Assembly: GCA_023376005.1 (NCBI GenBank)
Contig: CM042156.1
Location: 49,390,665-49,454,664 of the forward strand
Reading direction: 5' to 3'
DNA: 64,000 bases
DNA from: Doryteuthis pealeii
Taxonomy: Eukaryota > Mollusca > Cephalopoda > Myopsida > Loliginidae
Below the pieces are notes generated by a model. The model made no database searches. It worked only from the letters and a program-made list of their open reading frames with translations, and was not told the origin of the DNA. Positions 1 to 9,704 of the stretch are shown here, piece by piece. The translations under genes and the position numbers were made by a program. Each line of letters starts with the position of its first letter. The stretch's first letter is position 1.

Positions 1-391
1 TGTTTTAAAAATAAAATAAATTTTATTTTTAATTTTAAAAAATCAGAAGCATTATAGTTTATAGAAAAACTCAAAAGAGTTTGTTGTAAAAGTTTATATA
101 AAATGTAAAGTGGGTATCAAAATAGTATAGTATATTCAGCTGTTAAAAAAAAATGATATACAAGTCCACATGGTAATTTGAAAAAAGATGTTAGAGTTCC
201 ATAATTTACTTGTGGCGTTGATAAGTCCGTATCATTTTTTTTTAACAGCTGAAATATATACTATACTATTTTGATACCCACTTTACATTTTTATATAAAC
301 TTTTACAACAAACTTTTTTGAGTTTTTCTATAAACTATAATGCTTCTGATTTTTTAAAATTAAAAATAAAATTTATTTTATTTTTAAAACA
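1..391. repeat. AT-rich foldback palindrome (long inverted repeat)
   Basis: The two halves are near-perfect reverse complements: the left arm covers about 1-158 and the right arm about 228-391, around a ~70-bp loop. Matching landmarks are TCAGAAGCATTATAG near 43-57 against CTATAATGCTTCTGA near 336-350. A diverged single arm occurs at about 44285-44410. The homology at 44150-44285 to the reverse complement of 391-600 suggests the repeat unit continues left of the window. No coding capacity is visible. This is a foldback repeat, either two units head to head or a MITE-like element. Confidence 0.8.
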
Positions 392-604
392 GAACATGCA
401 TTTCTCAAAAATTTTCAGCGGTTGAACTCAGCGTTCGTTTCTGTAAACAGTCTTTTTAACGGATATTCTTTCTTCCCATCTATGTCACTCTTTGATGAAG
501 ACCATCTTATCGATTTGGTCGAAACAGTACTGTCAGCAATTACATAACAAACATCATATGTTTTTTCATAATGTTAAATTTCATACTGTCGGATTAATTT
601 CCAT
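392..604 (+). repeat. Hammerhead-like repeat unit flanking the foldback
   Basis: The reverse complement of this stretch aligns with 44028-44280 and 44488-44625: GAATGG-type start, ATCCGACAGTATGAAAT, then a TTTCGACC block. It is therefore an interspersed repeat, and the 100-residue frame across it is not a gene. The unit ends in a (TA)n tract at about 615-655. Confidence 0.65.
490..537 (+). ncRNA. Hammerhead-ribozyme-like motif with canonical GUC, C3 altered
   Basis: TTGATGA (492-498) is followed by a stem II of GACCA (500-504) with TGGTC (516-520), then GAA (521-523). A perfect 5-bp stem III follows, ACAGT (524-528) with ACTGT (529-533), and H17 is C at 534, giving a GUC triplet. Departures from a hammerhead are T where C3 should be, an extra A before stem II, and poor stem I pairing. 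It is probably an inactive relic. Its sisters are at 44102-44152 and 44567-44615 on the other strand. Confidence 0.4.
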
Positions 605-659
605 CTATTTTTCATATATATATATATATATATATAATATATATATATATATATTCAAT

Positions 660-1165
660 GATATCCACCGTGTTTCGATGTATCACGTCCCTCAATCTCA
701 GTGCGGCTACTCAGCTGGGATAGAAACCCGACAGATTTATCAGCAGTCAGGATTCTTAACCACTGGGCCATCATCAACACCTACAAGCGAATGAAAATTC
801 TAACTGATAAATACATACATAGGTCGCCATAAAGCTCGTTTAATAGGAGAGCCTTGCTTTAAGCGTTGGCGGTGAGCATCAGCTAAATTCTCTTCCGAGA
901 ACTCTACCGGTTATGAGAATATTAGTCATGTACGGGCAACGGTGTTTCGTGATATAAGTCTCCTTAAAGTGGCTAGACTTCACAGGTTACTCCCAGCCGG
1001 TATTGAAACCCGATAATTAATTCGCTTGTCAAATGTGTTGTATCAAACCTATTGTGCTGAAAATTGAGTATTATCTTCCTTTTTGGGCTTATTAACATCT
1101 AAAATATCTGGCATCATATGGGCATTACATTCAATGTAATGGATAGGAAATATCAATGGTGTACA
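660..1165. other. Non-coding duplicated sequence, no gene seen
   Basis: Matches 44778-45315. It contains two related short blocks, one reading CCGACAGATTTATCAGCAG near 730 and one with CCCGATAATTAATTCGCTTG near 1009. Both follow a phrase resembling a repeat-type GGGATCGAAACCCG, possibly tRNA-like B-box remnants. I see no exon, domain or RNA gene. Confidence 0.5.
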
Positions 1166-1166
1166 T

Positions 1167-1169
<3 letters not shown>

Positions 1170-1236
<67 letters not shown>

Positions 1237-1242
1237 GAGAGG

Positions 1243-1297
<55 letters not shown>

Positions 1298-1803
1298 AGA
1301 GAGAGAAACAGACAGACTGACAGACAGAGAGACAAAGAAGCATAAGCATATGTCCATGAATGTGGGTGATTGTTTTAGGAATATTGAACATTCAGTGATA
1401 CAGACAGATCTCAGTCTTTGAAGTAAAAGTGATTATTGACAAGATCATGCTATTTTACTTATAGGTTTATATAAATTCACCTTTATTCATGCAGTATATT
1501 TCTGAGAGAGAGAGAGAGGGGAGGAGAGAGGGGAGAGAGAGAAGAGGAAAATAGAAGAGAGAGAGAGAGGGAGGGGAGAGAGGGGAGAAGAGTAAATAGA
1601 AGAAGAGAGAGAGAGAGAGGGAGAGAGAAAGAGAGAAGAGGGAATAGAAGAGGAGAGATAGATAGAGAGAGAGAGAGAAGAGAGGGGGAGAGAGAAGAAG
1701 AAAGAGAGAGAGAAGAGGGAATAGAAGAGAGATAGATAGATAGATAGATAAAGAGAGAGACAGAGAGGGGAAAGAGAGAAGAGGGAATAGAAGAGGATAT
1801 ATA

Positions 1804-1834
<31 letters not shown>
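1170..1834. repeat. Compound microsatellites (TA)n(GT)n(GA)n and GA-rich tract
   Basis: (TA)n at 1171-1198 runs into (GT)n to about 1230, then (GA)n and GACA repeats to about 1335. After ~170 bp of plain sequence, an imperfect GA/GATA purine tract spans 1503-1796 and ends in (TA)n at 1797-1834. Frames across it encode only low-complexity peptides. The counterpart is 45315-45966. Confidence 0.95.
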
Positions 1835-1835
<1 letters not shown>

Positions 1836-1956
1836 TGGGAGAATATGTGCTTAATTGAAGTCGAACTAATTTTGAAAGTTAATTCATTAATAATTAATTA
1901 ATTAGGCGTGCATACCTATTTCAAATGTAAGACTAAACAAATCGAGAAAAATCAAT

Positions 1957-1998
1957 CTCTGTATGTACATTTTGGCTATTAGAGCCTCATCAGCAGAG
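1957..1998 (-). ncRNA. Hammerhead-like core, left palindrome arm (degenerate)
   Basis: On the minus strand it reads CTCTG, then CTGATGA, a short stem II, then AAA where GAA is expected, then ATGTACAT, A, CAGAG. Stem I pairs CTCTG with CAGAG, and the ATGTACAT stem III is self-complementary. G12 has changed to A, so cleavage is not expected. Confidence 0.5.
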
Positions 1999-2103
1999 CT
2001 AGATAGGAGACCGCCTTGTCGCGATTCGAACCCTGACTGTCAAGCTGACAGGCGAGGACCGTCAGTGTTCGAATCGCGCACAAGGCGGTCTTCCTATCTA
2101 TAG

Positions 2104-2145
2104 CTCTGCTGATGAGGCCTAATAGGCCGGAATGTACATACAGAG
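2104..2145 (+). ncRNA. Hammerhead-like core, right palindrome arm (A13 changed)
   Basis: CTCTG (2104-2108), CTGATGA (2109-2115), stem II GGCC/GGCC with loop TAATA, then GGA instead of GAA, then ATGTACAT, A and CAGAG (2141-2145). All three helices are intact but A13 is G, which should abolish catalysis. The identical change is present in the B copy at 46240-46281. Confidence 0.55.
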
Positions 2146-2267
2146 ATTGATTTTTCTCGATTTGTTTAGTCTTACATTTGAATAGGTATGCCCGCCTAAT
2201 TAATTAATTATTAATTAATTAATTTTCAAAATTAGGTACGACTTCAATTAAGCACATATTCTCCCAA

Positions 2268-2342
2268 AAATTGTCGGCTAAAAAAGCCATATCAAAAACA
2301 CATCGCTTGTGTATTTAACTTCTCATATATATATAATATAAT

Positions 2343-2392
<50 letters not shown>

Positions 2393-2923
2393 ATTCAGGA
2401 TGAAAACTGACAGTTACATAGATGATTCTATTCGGCCCCTTTCCCCTTCTCCCCCCGTTGGCCCCCTGTCTCAATAAACTTCTGACTTTTCTACCGTGCC
2501 AGTCGGCTATTGGTCATCGATCGATGTCAAAATAGGCTTAAAGCAATTTCCAGTATCACAAGTTGAAATAAAAGAGGGCCAGACACACACAGACATATGC
2601 ATAGCCAAAATGGATAGACACAACGAGTATTGTGACTATCAGTTTCCTTTCTCTTTAGATCGAAGGTGACGTGCGATCTCTCATCTGTTGAGACTTCAAA
2701 CTGGACAGAGCACGCGAAAAACAAATGAAAAAAAGTCGACCATGTTTTCAATCCGAGTTCATGTTGACAAGATTTCATATCAAAAGTCCCTCCTCCCATT
2801 TAACGTCCCCCATTTTTTGCTCGTCTGTTTGTGTTGCGACTTAACTTTTGAATTTTTTCTCATTGACTCTGTATAACAAGAACAAAATTTCGTCGATTCG
2901 CACAAAAATTTCGTTGGGTCGCA
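2268..2923. other. Non-coding duplicated sequence; no gene recognised
   Basis: The palindrome's outer flank (GTCGGCTAAAAAAGCC, then (TA)n and (GA)n to about 2391) is followed by ~530 bp of ordinary sequence, nearly identical in copy B (46520-47050). A 90-residue minus-strand frame (2527-2799) is open in both copies. It has no recognisable domain, and the two copies are too similar for conservation to mean anything. Confidence 0.5.
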
Positions 2924-3146
2924 CAGCCGAATCTCGCCACTGAAAGAGACCATCTACCCCGAGAGAGCTCGCCTCGGCATTTGTTCTTCTAAGCGGTCGA
3001 ACCATTTCAGCAACACAAGGTTGATATGCCGTAAAACAAAACAAAACAAACAAACCAAACAGCCGAATCTTGCCACTGAAAAAGACCATCTACCCCGAGA
3101 GAGCTCGCCTCGGCATTCGTTCTTCTAAGCGGTCGAACCATTTCAG
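2924..3146 (+). repeat. 87-bp direct duplication flanking a SINE tail
   Basis: The block starting CAGCCGAATCT occurs at 2924-3010 and again at 3060-3146. Between them lies only a SINE 3' tail, GTTGATATGCCGTAAAAC followed by AAAAC-like repeats (3018-3059). At the matching place copy B has a complete SINE (47069-47666) with a short CAGCCGAATCT target duplication. Copy A thus looks rearranged, or misassembled, around the insertion. Confidence 0.75.
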
Positions 3147-3421
3147 TAAACAGGGGTGACAGCAATCACACCATTCGCGATCAGGAAGTTGCGATCTTTC
3201 TTTAAAAACAGAAAATTGTAGATACTTTCTTGAAAGAATAGTTCATGTGGTTTTTCAGATATTTCTCTTCAGTCAACTTGCAGTCTTCCTATTTAGTGGA
3301 CAGTAACTTGCTTAACAAAATTAAATTAAAAGAGAGAGAGAAAGAACAAAAATACTAAGACTAAAATAGGAGGTTTATTTTTTTGTTTTTTAAGAAAAGA
3401 GGGAAGTGGTTTAATAACAAA

Positions 3422-3910
3422 GACGGTGATGCTTAAGGATAGAACCAAGATGGATGAGCAGTTCCTGGCTTAGGCCCTATCTTGGGCTAGATGGGCGGTC
3501 GGAGGGGCCCCTCCGATCAATCGGCTGGTCACGTCAATCCCTAGCACCTATATGATTTTCCCAACCCTATTGCCCTTATGGCAAGCCCCATCCCCCTTTT
3601 TATCATATGGGTGCTAGAAGGCGGTGACTGTGGGTCTACATGTCCTGGGAAGACGTTAAACTCTATCTGATGGTGAGGTTCCAGTTTTGGAGGTTGGGGA
3701 ATGTGGAGCACCCTTCATCAACCATTACTCCTGGTCCACTCTGACCCGGAGTGGTAGTATCTGTTAGGGTCCCATCTATGGGTTAAATATAAAAATGTAT
3801 TTATAAAAAAATGTATTATCCATTAAGAATTGATTTATTTCAAAACTTTATCGGCATTAAATGAACCAACTGAGGTTGATATGCCGTAAAACAAACCAAA
3901 GCAAACCAAT
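3422..3910 (+). mobile_element. SINE-like element, 5' truncated, with target duplication
   Basis: It runs from GGTGATGCTTAAGGATAG to GTTGATATGCCGTAAAAC plus an A/C-rich tail. AATAACAAAG flanks both ends (about 3412-3421 and 3911-3920), as expected of a target-site duplication. Internal landmarks are CGGGCGGTCGGAG, GGTGCTAGAAGGCGGTGACTG and ACTCTGACCCGGAGTGGTAGTA. It has the same family and insertion site as 48030-48521. I see no canonical pol III A or B boxes, so 'SINE' rests on length, tail and target duplication. Confidence 0.75.
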
Positions 3911-5777
3911 CAATAACAAAGAAAAGTAAATATACCCTACTTCCAGTCAACAGATGTGGTAAGATGTAAGGGAGGGGAACATTTGTTCTGTTTTTAAAAT
4001 AAGAATTTGGTTTAAACGACAAACTAATCCCAGTATCAGCAGTAGCAACATCCCTATTTCCATTCCCGAACAGATAAAACCTAGTTCACTTCTATCAACT
4101 GGGATATTTTCCATATTATAACAATGAGAAGTAGATACTATAAACAAATTGAACTCTGTATAAGTAGTGATCTGCCCCTGCGTCTAGGCTGAACAGGGGT
4201 GATCTGCCCTTGGCCAGATATACCATAAATATACTGACATAGGTAGCCATTTGTAATTATACTCTAGATATCAGAACAACATGAACCACGTCTTTCATAC
4301 TTTAAAGCCTATAATGTAAAATAGATCCATACAGAAATATTACGTGATGTCTGCATACAAATCCAATGGAGTTAATCATTTTAAGAGGTTATATTTTGAT
4401 TTTGAATAAAGGTAAAAATCTATTTTATACTTTTAACTTCAACAATTGGTACTAAAAACAAAAGGGGAAGAGATGGTCGAAAAATACTTTTGAGTCTTCT
4501 TCAAAGCTTAAATGTTTATTATACATATATAAAGGGCAATTGTATATGTATGTCCGGAGGAAACTTCGAAATAAAACAATTAACGGCAAAGTAAAAATAT
4601 ATACACATTAAATATCACCAGGGCTTGGTTTTTGAGCAAAAATAAGAGAGATTTGGTTTATATATTAATTAAAAAATAAAATTTAAATGATAACAGCATG
4701 GATTTTTTTTCATTTAATATTTTAGATAGTAGACATTAACATTTATTTTCAGAGTAGCTGGATCAATGTATAAAGGTATATTTTTTACATAGGGATTTAA
4801 ATGGGCATCCACAAGGATTCACCTCACGATTCAGTAATAATGGACCTGCGAGACTAACTAAAAAAAACACGCTCTACCCAGACGCAACCGAGTAGCCGCT
4901 GCTAGTTCATAAATAAAACTGAATGAATATAACATTATTTCAAAGCACACCTAAAACGATTTCTTCATCACTGGGATTATCTGAAAGTTCTCATTGTAGC
5001 GAGGTTACAAGGATGTTGACTCGGAACTCTTGGTAAACCTCATGTCACTCTTGTTGATTGGAGTGGTTCGACCTGTAAGCAGGGATAAAAGCCGAGACAG
5101 TTTCTCTTGGAGGTGGTAATTACTGTTCTCAGCCGGTTGGACTAATTAATAGTCCAGCTTGACTAATTAATAGCATGGTATGATGGGATTTACGCATTTC
5201 TTGACAAGCCATCACATGAGCCTCTGTTTGTGCGTAACCTGGTGGGAGCTTAAGGTAAATACCATAATTGTTTTCTTAGCCTACCCAGGCCGCTGAACAA
5301 ATCAACAGCGTAGTTAGTGTTTTCAGCTGTGAGACATGAAGACCAGACGATTTGAAGACCCGAACGATTTTTTTTTAATTCCATATCATACATCATGGAA
5401 AATATTCTCCTTAATTTCACTTTTAATGCAATATTTTTCGTATATTCACCAATAAATTTGTGTCTTAATGAATATATTTAAAAAGACAATTTTATTTTTA
5501 TTGATATTTAGACAATGCTTGCATAAATATCATGCCATATTGATATCATTACAGTGTGCATGTCAATACGAAAATGTGATGATAATGATAATTTTTTCAT
5601 AGAATATCCTCAAAAATAACGGTGATAAACTCTCCAAAATTCTATTAAGTAATGACAGAAAATTGCGTAATGTTTTAAAGAAAATTACACAAATTCTTTA
5701 ATATGTGACTATTAATTTGGATGATTTTGCTATTTAGCCACAATTAAATTTAAAATTTCCCTTACAAGTTATATTGT
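3911..5777. other. Long non-coding duplicated stretch, no gene seen
   Basis: Closely matches 48522-50400. Short open frames (such as 3947-4147 minus) have no domain and are not consistently preserved. It contains an 18-bp local repeat GACTAATTAATAG near 5142-5173 and otherwise plain AT-rich sequence. Nothing here supports an exon, RNA gene or promoter. Confidence 0.5.
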
Positions 5778-6118
5778 GTTTTGGTTTGGTTTTGTTTGTT
5801 TGTCTTACGGCATATCAACCTCAGTGGTCATTTAATGCTGATAAAGTTTTCAGGGAGCAATGGTGATGAAGGGGTGCTCCACATTCCCCAAACCTCCAAA
5901 ACTGGAACCTCACCATCAGATAGAGTTTAACGTCATTCCCAGGACATGTAGACCTGCAGCCACAGCCTTCTAGCACCCAATATGATAAAGAGGGGTTAGG
6001 GCTTGCCATAACGGCAATAGGTTGGGCAATCATAGGTGCTAGGGCTTGACATGACCAGCCGATTGATCGGAGGGGGCCTCTCTGACCGCCCGTCTAGCCC
6101 AAGATAGGGCCAAAGTAA
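5778..6118 (-). mobile_element. SINE-like element, minus strand
   Basis: Reversed, the tail GTTTTGGTTTGG...ACGGCATATCAACC gives the family 3' end GTTGATATGCCGT. The body then shows CAGTTTTGGAGGTTTGGGGA and the CGGGCGGTCAGAG block. It is 5' truncated near CCAAAGTAATATG. The B counterpart is 50401-50865 and is cleaner. Confidence 0.75.
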
Positions 6119-6408
6119 TATGTGTTTTGCGTATGATGCATCTAAGAGTGAAGTTCCAATTCTGGAGTTCTGGAGAGTGTGGAGTACCCTTCATTGCATT
6201 ACTCCCAGGTTCACGCTGACTCGGAGTGGTAGTACCTGTTAGAGTTCAATATATGTGTTAAATAGAAAAATGAATTAGGAAAAATGTGTTTAAAAACTGA
6301 GTTTAAAACATTTTTGTTCAATACTCCCCAAGAATGAATAAAACAAAATGTTTTCGGCATGTAATAACCCAACAAGGGTTGACATGCCTTAAAATGCAAC
6401 CAACTGAC
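6119..6408 (+). mobile_element. Related SINE subfamily, plus strand
   Basis: Opposite in orientation to the neighbour before it. AGTTCCAATTCTGGAGTTCTGG parallels the main family's GTTCCAGTTTTGGAGGTT. It ends in GTTGACATGCCTTAAAATGCAACC. The divergence suggests an older subfamily into or beside which the minus copy inserted. The B counterpart is 50866-51150. Confidence 0.6.
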
Positions 6409-6739
6409 CCAACGGGATAAGTTTAATATATTTTCATTATTAGATCAAACTCTTTCTGAAATAGAGATTTTCCAAATTCAAGAGAAGCAGGAAGTCCATA
6501 CCAGTTTGAAGTAACTGTCTACGTAGGGTAAGAGGTGAATTTGGGCGACAGACACGGCGAAAATGATAAATGTCAAAATTACTTTTTACTTATTACATTT
6601 TTCTAAATAATTTTCTAATATTCATCGTCAATTCAAAATGTACTAAACGGTTACAAACGGTAAATATCACTTTAAAAGAAATGAAGAAGTTTACTGGTTA
6701 TGTCTGTTATATACCACATCAAACATCGGGTATATAAAC

Positions 6740-6761
6740 GAGGATATGAGACTTCAGAGAG

Positions 6762-6830
<69 letters not shown>

Positions 6831-7005
6831 AGAACAAAAAACAAAGACAAAAAACAAAGAACAACCCCCAACAAAACCCTAATTTAATAACATACATTTC
6901 ATACGCAGACGGGAAAAGTTATTTCACTTTTCTTCATCCATAGATATTTATTAAAATTCAGACTTTCTTCATTTTTCTTCTTTTTCTCTTTTCTTTTCTC
7001 TCTTT

Positions 7006-7052
<47 letters not shown>
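6740..7052. repeat. (GA)n interrupted by a SINE-free paralogous segment
   Basis: Purine (GA)n tracts at about 6751-6829 and 7007-7052 enclose 6831-7005. That stretch equals 7550-7614 joined directly to 8036-8155, exactly skipping the SINE at 7615-8023. It is therefore a paralogous pre-insertion copy. Copy B has no such segment; its (GA)n tract (51507-51991) is continuous. Confidence 0.8.
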
Positions 7053-7055
<3 letters not shown>

Positions 7056-7602
7056 GAGATTACTTGGTTACTTTTTTCTGCTTACTGCTTCCTCTTCTTC
7101 TCTGACTGACATCTCATCTAGTAGGGTTCTTATCTCAAGGTTCTTCTACTACAGTGTTCTTTTTTTAAACTGATTTTGGTCATTGCAATTAATTGAATTC
7201 ACAAGACATTTTGTTGTAGCCGGATCAAGCTTTTTGATTTAGCCCATATATTTCCGCGCGGACGAGATCAACCTCAGCAGAGAGCAGCACGTCCTCTCTG
7301 CTCCAAAGTTAGGTTGAATCTGAAATCTAAAACTAGTCACCTGATTCTCGTGGCGCGCTTTCCAGGAATCGCAGGGTTATGGCCGTCACTGGTACGTTTC
7401 TACTCCCTGATCTCAAAGTTAACGGCCCTTATTCAGCTAGAGGATCTGTCAACAATTTATGAAACACATAAATTGTAACAATGTCTTTATCGTATGAAGT
7501 TGATATTGTTTTAGCAGGTTCTTTATTGAGAACACATAACAAAAACAAAAAGCAGAAAAACCAAACAAAAGACAAAAAACAAAAGAACCTCCCCCCAACA
7601 AA
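7053..7602. other. Non-coding, moderately GC-rich duplicated block
   Basis: Contains a compact GC-rich stretch around 7253-7440 (CCGCGCGGACGAGATC, GTGGCGCGCTTTCC) that is well preserved in B at 52168-52375. No reading frame or RNA fold is recognised. The 3' part is A-rich with repeated ACAAAAAAC words. Confidence 0.4.
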
Positions 7603-7662
7603 ACCCTAATTTAATATTATCTGCGTTATTCGGTCTATTGTCCCCATCTTCATTGTTATTTG

Positions 7663-7704
7663 TACAACGTTTCGGCCGATATACCCTCTGGCCTTCTTCA
7701 GGTA
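7663..7704 (-). ncRNA. Hammerhead-like motif inside the tRNA SINE
   Basis: On the minus strand: TAC, CTGAAGA, one extra A, stem II GGCC...GGCC, GAA, self-complementary ACGT, T, GTA. TAC pairs with GTA (3-bp stem I), A15.1 pairs with U16.1, and H17 is U. The extra base between A9 and stem II is shared with the motifs at 28327, 37623 and 39174. Activity is untested. Confidence 0.45.
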
Positions 7705-7889
7705 TTTCTTGTCGGACTCGGGAACCTTCTTTTCGGACTTGGGAACTTTCTTGTCGTATTCGGGAGCCATCACGGAACTTTGAACCTAACCCTTTATTTA
7801 TTCCACGGGTGTATCCTGTTCTCATTCCGCTAACCATAGCTGGGGTAGGAGTTGTGTTGATTAATTATTTTTCTAACTGCTTTCACTCA

Positions 7890-7962
7890 GGATTGAACTC
7901 GGGTACCAGAGATAACTGTCACTTAGAACTGTCTTAACCTAACTGCCTAATCCACTCGGCCA
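7890..7962 (-). promoter_or_regulatory. Pol III type-2 promoter-like A and B boxes
   Basis: A box TGGCCGAGTGG (7952-7962) and B box GAGTTCAATCC (7890-7900) are spaced as in a tRNA gene with an extended variable arm. Acceptor-stem pairing is not apparent, so this is the SINE head, not a functional tRNA. The B copy has the A box changed to TGGCTGAGTGG. Confidence 0.65.
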
Positions 7963-8023
7963 TGTGTCAATTGGACAATTGAGTGTGAATCTTCAAGCCT
8001 CATCTCAAACATTCAGAGAAATA

Positions 8024-8800
8024 CCTAATTTAATAAACATACATTTCATACGCAGACGGGAAAAGTTATTTCACTTTTCTTCATCCATAGATATTTATTA
8101 AAACTCAGACTTTCTTCATTTTTCTTCTTTTTCTTTTTTCTTTTCTCTCTTTTGTTCATTTCTCCTTTTTTTTTCTTAATAGAGATAAAAGAAATAAAAA
8201 TCGATTTTTATGCAAATTCACTACACTGAGTTATTTCCCCTTTTGTCGTCTTTCGGCGATTTTGGAAAGGAACACGATAGATTTCCATATCATCGTTTCT
8301 TTCTTTCCTTTTTTTCTTTTCTTTTTAAACCTCACCACAGCATATGACACGACGGAAACTGACCTCGGAGATTCTCGCTGCTTATGATTGCTTCTATGAA
8401 AAGTCATTTCCATGAACTGAATGCGGACGTCTGTCCACAGTCCAAGCCCAAGACATTATAAATAGTACGCTGCTATTCTGATGGTTGGAGCGTGGCCAAC
8501 ACGTGACTTGCTTCACATGGAAATAGGCTTGAAAAAGGAGTAGGAGTAGGAGGAGGAGGAGGGGGGGAGAATAGCTTTCTCTTTTGGCTGACGCAGAGAT
8601 TTGCTGTGGTAATCAGTAGCCTTTGCCAATAGCTGGCATGTCCAAAAGGTCTTTTTAGCACAGTACAAAAGCCGACATTTAAAAAAAATAAAATAAAAAG
8701 AAAGGCTGCCATTTTGCTTGCAGCGTTGCCTGGTTTTGAGTGACCCTGTGACAGACGAGAGTATACGTTTTTACCCCGTCATTGACAGTGATGTCGAACA

Positions 8801-8870
<70 letters not shown>

Positions 8871-9196
8871 ATAGGTGCGCGAGTTTGTAGTATTCATTAA
8901 TGAATATTTACAGAAATAGGGTATAGAAAAAAGCTGTGATAGACAGATACATTTGCATATATTTTGGCTCGGTTTCCTTTCTGTACACGCTTTTTAATTC
9001 TTTTCTTTTCTGGTTTCTCTTCCTATCACAAAAAAACGTTTCCTTTGGAATTAGAGTCTTCAGAAATTGTCAGAGGCAGCACAATGGAATTCTTCAAGTT
9101 TATCAATAGTAAACTTGCACGACTTTTAAGCACACATTGAAGTGCTAAATTCTCCCTAAATTCTGTGGAATGGCCAATTGTCGGTATCAACCGATC
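8024..9196. other. Non-coding duplicated sequence with (TA)n(GT)n
   Basis: Includes pyrimidine-rich 8110-8175 and a GA/GGA-rich patch near 8540-8575. The compound microsatellite (TA)n(GT)n is at 8803-8871. The rest matches 52930-54130 closely. No exon or RNA gene is recognised. Confidence 0.5.
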
Positions 9197-9546
9197 AGTT
9201 AGGGTTGGTTGGTTGGATTTTACGGCATGTCAACCCATCGGGTTATTTTATCCTGAAGACGTTTGTTTTACTCATTTTATATAGGTACTAAATTTTTCAA
9301 GCACATTCTAAAAAAGATCATTTTTGTTTATTTAACCCATAGATGGGACCCTAATAGATACTACCACTCCGAGTTAGAGTGGACCTAGAAGTAATGGTGG
9401 TGAAGGGTTACTTCACATTCCCATGGCAACAAAATTGGAACTTCACCATCTCATAGAGTTTAACGTCATGCCCAGGACACTAAGACCTCAGTCACCGCCT
9501 TCTATCACTATATAATAAAAAGGTTGGAGCTTGCCAGAAGCACCTA
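9197..9546 (-). mobile_element. SINE-like element, older subfamily
   Basis: Reversed, it gives GTTGACATGCCGTAAAATCC at its 3' end and the landmarks CTCTAACTCGGAGTGGTAGTA and GATAGAAGGCGGTGACTGAGG, homologous to but diverged from the main family. The B counterpart is 54133-54482. Confidence 0.65.
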
Positions 9547-9704
9547 AAAATTCTATCTCCTTTTTGCCAGTGCTAGACCAGGGATATTGCTTTTTTGTTG
9601 AAATGAAGCGCTACACCTAGTGTTAGTTCCTGGATGCTTTACCGTACGGATAATATAACTCAAAATGTGCTACTTATGCACTGAGTTGACAAGGACTGCT
9701 GCTG

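Larger units (their letters stand above)
1835..2267. repeat. Palindromic element with head-to-head hammerhead-like arms
   Basis: Left arm 1835-2037 and right arm 2061-2267 are inverted copies around a 23-bp centre. They begin TTGGGAGAATATGTG and end in its complement. At the inner end of each arm is GTTCGAATCG, a good pol III B-box-like word, with no matching A box. Each arm carries one hammerhead-like core. Single-arm copies at 15948-16166, 24160-24370 and 60417-60640 show that the arm is itself the repeat unit. All copies border (TA)n tracts. Confidence 0.85.
7615..8023 (-). mobile_element. tRNA-promoted SINE carrying a hammerhead-like motif
   Basis: The 409-bp insertion is bounded by CCTAATTTAAT on both sides (about 7604-7614 and 8024-8034). 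Its empty site is visible at 6831-7005. On the minus strand a tRNA-Leu/Ser-like head has A box TGGCCGAGTGG (7952-7962) and B box GAGTTCAATCC (7890-7900). The body contains three ~21-bp imperfect repeats (about 7708-7768: CGGACTCGGGAACC and variants) and then the hammerhead-like core at 7663-7704. About 55 bp precede the A box, more than usual. The B copy is 52532-52929; a decayed relative lies at 32890-32970. Confidence 0.8.

Noticed and set aside
2527..2799. 90-residue minus-strand frame preserved in B (46654-46926)
   Set aside because: A and B are nearly identical here, so preservation is uninformative; no domain or signal was recognised.
7890..7962. A functional tRNA-Leu/Ser gene
   Set aside because: Boxes are present but acceptor and anticodon stems do not pair; it is the head of a transposed SINE.
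8456..8464. TATAAATAG resembling a TATA box
   Set aside because: Disrupted by an extra T in copy B (53368) and no transcript-like sequence follows.
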